The position numbers and the translations under genes are program-made. A DNA stretch of 64,000 nt from assembly GCF_005221385.1 (NCBI RefSeq), contig NZ_CP039903.1, forward strand, positions 1,550,001 through 1,614,000. The letters are read 5' to 3'. Below, in pieces: positions 45,842-53,566 of the stretch; within the stretch, counting starts at the first letter, position 1, and every line of letters begins with the position of its first letter. Source of the DNA: Agrobacterium tumefaciens (GTDB lineage: Bacteria; Pseudomonadota; Alphaproteobacteria; Rhizobiales; Rhizobiaceae). Under the pieces are notes generated by a model that saw only the letters and a list, made by a program, of their open reading frames with translations, was not told the DNA's origin and made no database searches.

Positions 45842-46010
45842 AGCCCTTCTATCGTAGGAGCGCAACGTGCGAATGTGGTGATCCTGCCAGCTTGGTAAGC
45901 AGGTGAACGACCAAGTTTATCGGCTTCTCAACTCCGTGGACCAAAGCGAATGTACCCGTTGCGCCGACGGAACGTGCACGTCACCCTGTAGAGGAGGATA
46001 TGGGGGCGAT

Positions 46011-46343
46011 ATGCACGATTTCACCGATACGCAGGGTAATCCAGTGGATTTTATGCTGAGGGCGATGGCCCTCAGCGAGGAATGTGGCAACGTTCGGACG
46101 CTGGTCACCCAGATAAATCGTAACCATGCGACCATCATAACTACCGCGACTCAAGACCAATTAGAAACCTATCGTACACTACTCAGTCGAGCAGAAGCAG
46201 CCTCCGAGGCTGAGAGGATATATGGCTCCGGTAGTCAATTAAAACTCTCACATCCCCACATCAGGCAACTAATCATGAGTGGCCTCCTTGACGTACGCCA
46301 GACTATGGATTCCGACGTCCCCGCGCTGAATCTGGCTACGTGA
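46011..46343 (+). CDS. hypothetical protein
   Basis: 110 residues from the ATG at 46,011, downstream of GAGGAGG. The frame is open to a GTG at 45,903; the extra part is cysteine-rich (CTRCADGTC). The visible protein is mostly helical with no recognised motif. It ends inside the convergent neighbour by 8 bases. I do not recognise the family, and the start is uncertain. Confidence 0.45.
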   Translation: MHDFTDTQGNPVDFMLRAMALSEECGNVRTLVTQINRNHATIITTATQDQLETYRTLLSRAEAASEAERIYGSGSQLKLSHPHIRQLIMSGLLDVRQTMDSDVPALNLAT

Positions 46344-46710
46344 GCGAAGCCGACGCGGTTTTCTGAATTATGGGCTTTGCCTCGCTATTGATCCTATAGT
46401 CTTCGTCGGCAGCTCCGATGGCTGCTTCTGGGGACGGGTAAATGCCAGGCAGCATGCCGAACGGCCCAAGGACGACAACACTCATATGGCCGCTGGAATA
46501 TCGACGGGCGAATAACCTATAGCCTGGAGGCCCTCCAGGCGCAGGAATCCAGCTGAACGATTCCACGGGAACTTGGTCGGTTTCGTCAAGCTCCAGGAAC
46601 TCAAGTACCTGGTTTTGAGAGAAAAAGGGATAGGGCCAAATTACCCCATCGTCTGCTTCCAGTGCAAAGCAGCCCGATCCGCGTTGGTTGAGGTAGATAA
46701 TTCGGGGCAT
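46336..46710 (-). CDS. hypothetical protein
   Basis: 124 residues from the ATG preceded by AAGGAG. The start MPRIIYLNQRGSGCFALEADDG is followed by a Pro/Gly-rich segment (SWIPAPGGPPGYRLFARRYSSG) and a Pro-containing helix (GIYPSPEAAIGAADEDYRI). No known family recognised. It converges on the preceding small gene, and the two together lie between the ars operon and an arsH relic. Confidence 0.5.
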   Translation of the reverse strand: MPRIIYLNQRGSGCFALEADDGVIWPYPFFSQNQVLEFLELDETDQVPVESFSWIPAPGGPPGYRLFARRYSSGHMSVVVLGPFGMLPGIYPSPEAAIGAADEDYRINSEAKPIIQKTASASLT

Positions 46711-46830
46711 GTTATTCTTCTCCTTACAATCAAGGAGGCGATAGCATCCCCCAGTTTCCAAACAGCTAACTGGTTAGGAATGGCGAAAAGTGGCCACTGC
46801 GGCAACTCCCGGCATAGCGCGGCGCATTTG

Positions 46831-46975
46831 ACGAAACCATCGGCGCGTTACGCGAAGAACTCGTGAAGTTCATCCTGCTGATGAGGGATTCTTCCGCATG
46901 CCTAACTGACCGCTACAACGGGTGGAAGAGCATGTGGCCAAACTTGAAAAGCGGGTCCACCTCAAGTTGATCTGA
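46831..46975 (+). pseudogene. arsH 3'-end relic
   Basis: Read across frames, it repeats the end of arsH: a TKPSARY-like start corresponding to MKPSSYY, then EELVKFILLMRDSSACLTDRYN corresponding to [21 protein letters not shown], then a frameshift into VAKLEKRVHLKLI before TGA. An internal deletion after the first part and the frame change show decay. The flanking 46,711-47,080 gap holds no other gene. Confidence 0.8.
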
Positions 46976-47080
46976 CGAGAAACGTCGTCGGCTGTGACGC
47001 CAGAGATGAACGATCGACGGCAACAAGATCATTGCGAGCCGGGAATAGCTGCGATCCGGTGACCTACGAACATTCCTCCG

Positions 47081-48283
47081 TCATCCAGCAACGCGTTCGC
47101 GACGCACCGATGTGGCGACAGCGCCGAACGCCAGGATTCCGAACGTACCCAGCGCCGCGATGACGAAAAGGGAAATGGTTGTCCCGAAGTGGTTCATGGC
47201 GGCTGCGAACGCAAACGGGGCGGCCGCGCCAGTCGCCAACCTTGCCGCCGCCATCTTGCCCGTGATCGCGCCGTAGCCGGCAGACCCGAAGAGATAGAGC
47301 GGCAGGCTTCCCTGAGCGATGCTGTTGATCCCTGATCCAAGGCCAAGACAGATGGCGAAAGCCACCGCGCCGGGCAACCAGTCACCCGACATCCCGAGTA
47401 TCACCGCGCCCGCGACCATGAGCGCCGCGGAGACAATCGCCAACGCAGGCGGCGACAGGCTCTTGCCGAAGACCATGTTGATCAGACGGCTCATGACCTG
47501 TGCCGGACCGAACAAGGAGCCGATCACGACCGCCGCACTGCCGAGTCCGATCGCGCCGAGCATAGGCACCATATGGGCGAGGATCGCGGCCAGGGAGAAA
47601 CCCGAGAGCGAGAAGGCAAGAGAGACCAGCAGCATGCCACGGCGGCGCGCCTGGGGTTCGAGAGCGCCGACGACGACCTCGCGGGTTCTTGTCCCGTCGA
47701 GTTTGGAACCACGCCTTCCGTCACGCCTGATCCAGTAGTGCAGTGGCATGCAGACGAGAAGGTTCAGAGCGGCGAACACCAGATAGATTTCCCGCCAGGA
47801 CAAGTATCCGGACAGTGTCGCCGAGATCGGCCAGAAAATGGTGGAGGCAAAGCCGCCGATGAGTGTCAGATAGGTGATGCTGCGTGACGCCGTCCGGGGT
47901 TCGCTTTCGACGAGCGTCGCAAAGGCTGCCTGATACTGGACCATCCCGGAGGACACCTCCAGTAGGACGATCGCAAGAGCGAAGAGCGATACGGACGGCG
48001 ACCATGCACACAGCGCCAGAGTGAACGCCGCAAGGGCCGATCCCAGCGTCATCACGGTCGCAGCGCCGATCCCGTCCATGTGCCTGCCGATGAACGGAGC
48101 AGACAGGCCACCGATGAGCAGCGAGACCGAGAAGATGGCGAAGACCCGCTCCAAGCTGATGCCGAAATCCTTGGCCATTCCGGGGGCGAGGATGCTGAAG
48201 GAATAGTAGAGAGTGCCGTAGCCGATGATCTGCGTGACACCGAGAGCGGAGACGATGCCCGCTGGAACCTTGGTCGAATGCAA
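47081..48283 (-). CDS. MFS transporter of an ars locus (ArsK-like)
   Basis: 400 residues from a TTG (48,283) with AAGGA upstream, 19 bases after the arsR stop; a longer ORF start would run into arsR. Twelve hydrophobic segments, with an MFS-type loop (PFIGRHMDGIGAATVM) near residue 60. An MFS exporter beside arsR is known in Agrobacterium (ArsK) for arsenite and related metalloids. The assignment here is by context. Overlapping-type operon with arsR suggests joint control. Confidence 0.8.
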   Translation of the reverse strand: MHSTKVPAGIVSALGVTQIIGYGTLYYSFSILAPGMAKDFGISLERVFAIFSVSLLIGGLSAPFIGRHMDGIGAATVMTLGSALAAFTLALCAWSPSVSLFALAIVLLEVSSGMVQYQAAFATLVESEPRTASRSITYLTLIGGFASTIFWPISATLSGYLSWREIYLVFAALNLLVCMPLHYWIRRDGRRGSKLDGTRTREVVVGALEPQARRRGMLLVSLAFSLSGFSLAAILAHMVPMLGAIGLGSAAVVIGSLFGPAQVMSRLINMVFGKSLSPPALAIVSAALMVAGAVILGMSGDWLPGAVAFAICLGLGSGINSIAQGSLPLYLFGSAGYGAITGKMAAARLATGAAAPFAFAAAMNHFGTTISLFVIAALGTFGILAFGAVATSVRRERVAG

Positions 48284-48302
48284 TGACGTATTCCTTGACA
48301 GC

Positions 48303-48644
48303 CTATGCTTCGTTTGAACAGCAACTGGCGGATCGCTCGACGGACCCACGAATGCCGGGATGTCCCGCGCAGCAGTCTTCCATCAGGAACGTCACCAGGT
48401 CGGCCAGTGTGTCGTAGCTTGCGCTGTAGAGGATCGAACGCGACTCCCGGCGCTGGATGATGAGACCGGAGCGCTCGAGTTCTTTGAGGTGGAACGAGAC
48501 ATTCGATGGCGAGACTCCCATTCGTTCGGCAATAGCGCCGGCGGCTAGACCTTCAGGGCCGGCGACGACCAGGGTCCTCACGATGGAGAGACGGGTTTCC
48601 TGTGCGAGTGCGGCGAACGAAGAGAGGGCTTGACGATCATCCAT
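48303..48644 (-). CDS. second ArsR-family regulator
   Basis: 113 residues. Winged helix MGVSPSNVSFHLKELERSGLIIQRR, then FLMEDCCAGHPGIRG and a C-terminal CC pair (ASCCSNEA), again of the As(III)-type with late cysteines. It is transcribed with the MFS exporter and diverges from DUF6428. Confidence 0.9.
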   Translation of the reverse strand: MDDRQALSSFAALAQETRLSIVRTLVVAGPEGLAAGAIAERMGVSPSNVSFHLKELERSGLIIQRRESRSILYSASYDTLADLVTFLMEDCCAGHPGIRGSVERSASCCSNEA

Positions 48645-48672
48645 ATTTCAATAATCCTTGAATAGTTGAAAT
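48645..48672. promoter_or_regulatory. probable operator of the second arsR
   Basis: ATTTCAA (48,645-48,651) and TTGAAAT (48,666-48,672) form a perfect dyad, with a TTCAA/TTGAA pair nested inside. It fills the 43-base gap between divergent arsR and DUF6428 genes, so one site could control both. Confidence 0.6.
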
Positions 48673-48687
48673 CGAGGATATCCACAA

Positions 48688-49212
48688 ATGAGCACGATCG
48701 ACAATAGCCATTTCGACAAAACCGACATCTCGCTCGGGGAATTACTCGGCAGAGCGGCAGAGACACCGGACCTGCCATTGGTCTTCCTGTACGATGGCAA
48801 AACCGTGAAACTTGGCTATCACGTGACCGAGGTCAAAGCTGGCCAGTTCTCCGCGCTCGACTGCGGGGCCAATCCGGAAGCCTGGGCAGAAATCTTCGTA
48901 CAGCTATGGGACGTCGAGGACGGCGAGCGGACCCACATGACGGCCGGGAAGTTCTCGGCCATCATCAGCAAGGTTTCCGAACACGTCCGTCTCGACGGCT
49001 CCGTCAAGCTGACCTTCGAGGTGAGCGACGGCATCCAACCTATGCAACTATTCTGCGCCGACGAACCTGTGGAGGCCGACGGCGTCCTCACTATCTCGCT
49101 AGTCCCGAGGCCTGCGAGTTGCAAACCGCGTGACCGCTGGGTGGCCGAGGGGACCGCGAGAACAACCGTCTGCTGTGGCACCGCAACCGTTACCCAATGC
49201 TGTTCACAATGA
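48688..49212 (+). CDS. DUF6428 protein of the ars locus
   Basis: 174 residues. The N-terminus (SLGELLGRAAETPDLPLVFLYDGKTVKLGYHVTEVKAG) and the Cys-rich C-terminal tail (TVCCGTATVTQCCSQ) fit the DUF6428 family found next to arsR genes. Vicinal cysteines at the end could bind As(III) but this is inference. It is divergent from arsR. Confidence 0.75.
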   Translation: MSTIDNSHFDKTDISLGELLGRAAETPDLPLVFLYDGKTVKLGYHVTEVKAGQFSALDCGANPEAWAEIFVQLWDVEDGERTHMTAGKFSAIISKVSEHVRLDGSVKLTFEVSDGIQPMQLFCADEPVEADGVLTISLVPRPASCKPRDRWVAEGTARTTVCCGTATVTQCCSQ

Positions 49213-49305
49213 GGGTGCCATCGGAGACTGGCAATGTCACTGGTGTCGGCGAATAGGCTCCGCATTCGCCAGCGCGCTTACTCCCAAGCGCGAGGCAGAC
49301 CGTTT

Positions 49306-51066
49306 TTATGCGAACCTGAATCCGAACAATCCGCCGCGATCGGTGTCGTCCAACCTGACGTCCATAATCTTTGACTTTACGTCGAAGTCGTCGTCGAAAG
49401 GCAGGCGATCAAACATGTCGGTGTTGAGCATGACTATGTACTGGCCACCGACCTCGTCAACGAGACCAGACCCAAGTTGGATGGCAGTGGCGATCTGTCT
49501 GCTATCTACAGGATCGAAGAGGTGGCTATCGTGGATGAGGAAACCTGGACCGCCGAGGCGTGCCGTTGTGAGTTTATAGAGCGCGTAGTCGAAACAGAAG
49601 ATTTCCATGTTGGCGATACCGCCGCTCCGGGAGCCATCGATATTTACCCTGAAATGAGGTCCATTCACAGTAGCCTGAACCTCGAACGACGCCCCTCTGT
49701 CGGCGTATAGGGCCTTCTTTGCCTCCATTACGGCCAGCACCATGGCGCTCACGGTTGCTTCACGGGTTCGCAGATCATTCTGCAGGCGGGCCAAAAGGTT
49801 ACTCTCCTGGATTTTCCTCGCTGCGCGGCCGGCCTCAACCTCAAGAGCTTCTTCATACTGAGTCTGGAGTCGAGCATGTTTTTCGGACTTCTCGGCAGCT
49901 ACCTTCTGCATGGCGGCCAGATCGCTGAACGCTCCCTTTCCCTTGAGGTCACGAAGGATTTCATCCCTACGCGCACGGGCAGTATTCATCTCGACGGTTA
50001 CCGTGGAGATACGCCGACGGATCGCATCCAACTGAGAGGACAGGTGGAAGCGCCGATTGTCCGCCACCGACTGATGGAAATCGGCGATGTCCTCGAAGGA
50101 TTTCACCACACTACCCGGCAGCTCCGTGCCTGCCGCTCGATACAACGCCGCGACTGCCTCGCCGTCCCCGGGTTTTTCCGCTTCAAGACTTTCCTCGATA
50201 AAATCCAGAGAACTCTTGAGCGAGGCGGCTTCGACGCTGAGTTTTTCGAGCAAGTTTTTGGCTTGCGATGCCTCCGTGATCATTTCCTCGTAGTGTTCCG
50301 CAACCTGGAAGGAGGCAATCCGCGCTCGTTGGACTTCGGCTTCGTGTGCTGCAAGTGTCATCGCTGACTGGATTGCCGATGACGTGTCCAGATTTTCAGA
50401 ACGTCGCGCCTTTATCCTCTTCCTCTGAGCGGCCAGATCGCGCTTTTCTCCGCGCTCCAGTTCAAAATCCCGAGCGAGAAGCCAATCCAGCCCAAGTAGA
50501 TAGGAGAGAGCGATCTGTGCGCTACCATCTGTCTGGTTTTTAGCAGCAAATTTCTCTGGATATTGAAAGCCGATGTCGTCGCGACGCCTGGCGAAGTATG
50601 GAAACATCGATCGGAAGGTGGGCGCGTGCGGCAGGTTGAAAGGAGTCCCGACAGTGTTCGCGGGGAGACCGAAAACGATATGACCCAACCAGTCACACCA
50701 TGCTTGGTTTGTTGCCGTCGCATTACCCAGCAGATCGCCCTCGTAGACCAGACCGCGCATGTCACTTGCAACTACCTGAACGCTCTTGGGATCGGAAACT
50801 CGCCGTTCGACGCGAAACGTGATCCCATTGATGTCAAACTCACCCCAGAACGAGTGTTCGTGCAGTGCTTGGGCCTTGACCACGGAATTGCGGATTGAGC
50901 CGCCGAGGAGAAAATGGATCAGTTCCAGGACGCTAGATTTCCCTGAACTGTTGCGGGTCTTAGTCTCTTCCGAATTTGTCTCCTGCTCGGCGAGCAGGAT
51001 ATTCAGGCCCTTGTGAAAATTGAGGGTTTTGAACCCCGCGATCGAACTGCCAAGAGCGATAATCAT
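49306..51066 (-). CDS. ABC-3C system ATPase, DUF2326-type (Rad50-like)
   Basis: 586 residues from the ATG that overlaps the preceding gene as ATGA. Walker A is SSGKSS (40-45) after an N-terminal strand (MIIALGSSIAGFKTLNF). A long coiled coil occupies the middle (about 200-470). The C-terminal half has the ATPase end FDYALYKLTTARLGGPGFLIHDSHLFDPVD, in which the H-loop/D-loop region ends in HDS. It is the RecN/Rad50-like component of an ABC three-component conflict system. Confidence 0.88.
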   Translation of the reverse strand: MIIALGSSIAGFKTLNFHKGLNILLAEQETNSEETKTRNSSGKSSVLELIHFLLGGSIRNSVVKAQALHEHSFWGEFDINGITFRVERRVSDPKSVQVVASDMRGLVYEGDLLGNATATNQAWCDWLGHIVFGLPANTVGTPFNLPHAPTFRSMFPYFARRRDDIGFQYPEKFAAKNQTDGSAQIALSYLLGLDWLLARDFELERGEKRDLAAQRKRIKARRSENLDTSSAIQSAMTLAAHEAEVQRARIASFQVAEHYEEMITEASQAKNLLEKLSVEAASLKSSLDFIEESLEAEKPGDGEAVAALYRAAGTELPGSVVKSFEDIADFHQSVADNRRFHLSSQLDAIRRRISTVTVEMNTARARRDEILRDLKGKGAFSDLAAMQKVAAEKSEKHARLQTQYEEALEVEAGRAARKIQESNLLARLQNDLRTREATVSAMVLAVMEAKKALYADRGASFEVQATVNGPHFRVNIDGSRSGGIANMEIFCFDYALYKLTTARLGGPGFLIHDSHLFDPVDSRQIATAIQLGSGLVDEVGGQYIVMLNTDMFDRLPFDDDFDVKSKIMDVRLDDTDRGGLFGFRFA

Positions 51067-51314
51067 TGCTTTGCCCCAGACACAATCGCCAGAAGTCCGT
51101 TGCGCATATCGAGCGTGCCGATAGCATACAGGAGGGTTATGGCGAGCAAAAACCAATCATACGTCAGGGGCGCGGCATGAGGTGTTCTCGACGCGGTGAC
51201 ACGTTCCCAAACTTCACTAACCGATCGTGGCGTTTCGGTAAGGACCTTGATGATCTCAGCTCCGACAACGATCAATGAACGATCCGCGGTAAGATATTTA
51301 GTCGGCAAGATCAT
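51063..51314 (-). CDS. ABC-3C middle component 6
   Basis: 83 residues (MILPTKYLTADRSLIVVGAEIIKVL, later TYDWFLLAITLLYAIGTLD). This small protein matches middle component 6 of ABC three-component systems, which links effector and ATPase. The start lies within the 3' end of the upstream gene by 17 bases, and its stop overlaps the ATPase start. Confidence 0.85.
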   Translation of the reverse strand: MILPTKYLTADRSLIVVGAEIIKVLTETPRSVSEVWERVTASRTPHAAPLTYDWFLLAITLLYAIGTLDMRNGLLAIVSGAKQ

Positions 51315-52293
51315 AAATTTCGTCCTGATTGGCTTCCTGCCGAGTTTCCTCAAAAATGACGCACGATTCAAAGAGGTCCGCGAGAATTGTCATAGCTGCA
51401 AATTCCCTTAGATCGTCGTCGAGATTTCTGACGTTTCCGGCCAACAATGCTTTCATGGTGTTTAGAATTTGACTCGATGTCATCCCCTCATGCTTCAATT
51501 CTTCGTACCGGAGACGAAAAAAAGAAGGGAGCAACAAACTTTGCTTTTCTCCACCGAGGCGACGCATAACCGCTCTCGAAATTGGGGAGAACATCAGAAA
51601 ATATTCAAATTGATACGTCCAATGTCTGGAGATGTTATTCAGCGTGAGCTTATCTCGTGGCACCCGGGAACGACTTGTGTAGGTCTCCATAATCGGCTTG
51701 ATTTCCTCCATCAACGCCGAAATGAGGTTGTTAACCGCGGCAGGAAGGCGGGCCAGCATCAAATCATCTTGAGCACGCACGCCGAGAACCGCAGCGCGAT
51801 CCTCCTCGGTCATTTTTTTCAGCAGTTGTCGAAAGCTATGCAAGCCGAAGAACCCGGCTTCAACGTTGATCTTTGTCGCACGCGTCTTGATCTGTTCGAG
51901 AGTGTCTACTAGAGGCCGAGAAACGCCATCAACCAGATTGTGGGCGAAAAACCACCTCTCCATCGAGGGAGTGGTATCACACGCGCGATTGAAGTCTGCG
52001 GTCATTTTTTTGCAGACCCGGGCGGCATTGATAACATGACCGTTTTCAGCACCATAACACTGGAAAACGTCGTTCCCAAGTGCACCATCCATGCCCCCGT
52101 CGCCCTGTGAGCCGTGGGGTTTGACAGGGGTGAAACCATCCCCGTGCACTCGTAGCATGAAGTCATTGAACAGCGCTTGAAATCCGTCGCCGTGGCTCAT
52201 CCTAAGCTTTGCGCCGAGCAGGAATTCCCAATATCCGCCCCTATCTACCTCCATAATCCAAGACCCCGAATCGTCACCCATAACTGTGACCAT
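51298..52293 (-). CDS. ABC-3C effector protein with nuclease-like N-terminus
   Basis: 331 residues. The N-terminal domain has GDGFQALFNDFMLRVHGDGF, then GSQGDGGMDGALGNDVFQCYG, the pattern of a restriction-endonuclease-like fold in ABC-3C effectors (acidic GDGGMDG followed by a strand FQCYG; the usual Lys is not evident). The all-helical C-terminal part carries the ABC-3C tail. A start four codons in (52,281) is equally possible. It is first in the three-gene operon. Confidence 0.8.
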   Translation of the reverse strand: MVTVMGDDSGSWIMEVDRGGYWEFLLGAKLRMSHGDGFQALFNDFMLRVHGDGFTPVKPHGSQGDGGMDGALGNDVFQCYGAENGHVINAARVCKKMTADFNRACDTTPSMERWFFAHNLVDGVSRPLVDTLEQIKTRATKINVEAGFFGLHSFRQLLKKMTEEDRAAVLGVRAQDDLMLARLPAAVNNLISALMEEIKPIMETYTSRSRVPRDKLTLNNISRHWTYQFEYFLMFSPISRAVMRRLGGEKQSLLLPSFFRLRYEELKHEGMTSSQILNTMKALLAGNVRNLDDDLREFAAMTILADLFESCVIFEETRQEANQDEIYDLAD

Positions 52294-52468
52294 AGGTTGT
52301 CAGGGAATGGTTTGCACATCGTTATCGAGGTGAAACAAGGTCAAATAAGAGCTGGACGCGCTTGTGCCTTGTCGGAGGAATCTGTGAAAGTTGCCGACAA
52401 GTCCCTCTAAGAGATTAAAAATGAAGATTTCTTTGCAGGCTCCCATTAACCAAGATCAACGATGTGCA

Positions 52469-52499
52469 CCAATCCGGGGCACAAAATGCCCCAATCCGG
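52469..52499. repeat. direct repeats around a hairpin upstream of tnsA
   Basis: CCAATCCGG occurs twice (52,469-52,477 and 52,491-52,499) and flanks GGGGCA...TGCCCC (52,476-52,492). It is a compact structure in the otherwise gene-poor 52,294-52,664 stretch, a possible operator for the transposition genes. Confidence 0.5.
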
Positions 52500-52664
52500 C
52501 TCTGATACTCTATGCAACGCCGAAAAAATCGGTATTGGGAAATCGCTGACCCAAGGAGCCAGGCATGAACGAGATAGGCATACGAGCAAAGTGACCATTC
52601 GGACGGATCGTCCCGTCTGGAAGCACCGTATGTCGTCATCGTGTTCGAGCCTAAGGAGGGCTTC

Positions 52665-52844
52665 ATGCATTTTGCACGTCAGGTTTCCAAACATATCGCG
52701 CTTCATAAGGCAGGTCTCGGCTTCCTGAGCATGCCTCCGATCCAGCCTCGCACCTTCGGTTATGCCAACCGCAAGGCTGAAAACGGCACGTCCGATTCGG
52801 GGGACTCTGGCATAATGCGGCATCATCGTCGGAACGACGACTGA
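52665..52844 (+). CDS. small ORF with a strong ribosome site upstream of tnsA
   Basis: 59 residues (MHFARQVSKHIALHKAGLG...), started by ATG with AAGGAGGG just upstream. It is basic, with no recognised domain. Its stop (52,844) lies 37 bases before the tnsA GTG. It may be a leader peptide, a regulator, or the N-terminus of TnsA split off by a frameshift; I cannot decide. Confidence 0.35.
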   Translation: MHFARQVSKHIALHKAGLGFLSMPPIQPRTFGYANRKAENGTSDSGDSGIMRHHRRNDD

Positions 52845-52881
52845 AACCAAGTTCTGGAACGAGCCGGTAGCCGAACGTGCC

Positions 52882-53520
52882 GTGCGCAAGCCTCCGGCTA
52901 CGCACGCCAAGACTTTGCGCGGTTTCTCGATCTTCAAGGAAACGGTCGTCTATCACGAGAGCGACCTCGAGCGCCGGGTTTCTAAGGTCATCCAGCTCCG
53001 CAAGGACGTGAAGGCTATCTACTCGCAATTCCCGGTGCTGCTGTATCGCGATGCCGACGGAGTGTGGCGAGAGCATATCTGTGACTTCTGCGTAGTTTTC
53101 GACGACGGCGAGATTGTAGCCGTCGCGGTGAAACACGCCCGCAAGTCGGATGCGATGGCGGACCTGCTGAAGCGTATCAAGGCGGAAGGCTTCCTCCGGA
53201 AGAACCGGAACGGATCGACGACGCCTGGCGCGGTCCACGACATCCGTCTCATGACCGAACGGGAGGCGACATACGGTGCTTATGAAAACGCCGAACGCAT
53301 CCTGCGCGCCCGTCGAATGCGTGTCGACGCCGAATACGACCGAGCTTTTGAAGCCGTCCAGAAGTTTCATGGCCCCTTTCGCTTCGGTGAACTTCTCCGT
53401 GGGTGCGAGAACCGGGCGGCTCGTCGCACGGCACTCCTGTTGCTGATCGATGAGTGTGTCCTTCTGACCGAGACAACCGGACGGATCGACGATCTGACCA
53501 TGCTGATGGTCCGCCGATAA
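52882..53520 (+). CDS. tnsA: TnsA endonuclease of the Tn7-like transposon
   Basis: 212 residues from a GTG at 52,882; no ATG is available and no clear ribosome site is seen. The N-terminus resembles TnsA (VRKPPATHAKTLRGFSIFK then YHESDLERR). Candidate catalytic residues are E26 (HESDLER), D68 (ICDF) and K84 (VAVK). The usual Gln/Glu two residues before the Lys is Ala82. TnsA cuts the 5' strands at transposon ends with TnsB. The C-terminus is a winged helix. It is followed 46 bases later by tnsB. Confidence 0.8.
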   Translation: MRKPPATHAKTLRGFSIFKETVVYHESDLERRVSKVIQLRKDVKAIYSQFPVLLYRDADGVWREHICDFCVVFDDGEIVAVAVKHARKSDAMADLLKRIKAEGFLRKNRNGSTTPGAVHDIRLMTEREATYGAYENAERILRARRMRVDAEYDRAFEAVQKFHGPFRFGELLRGCENRAARRTALLLLIDECVLLTETTGRIDDLTMLMVRR

Positions 53521-53566
53521 CCCCACCCCATCACCCGACTTCTGATCGCCCTACAAGGAGCCTGCG

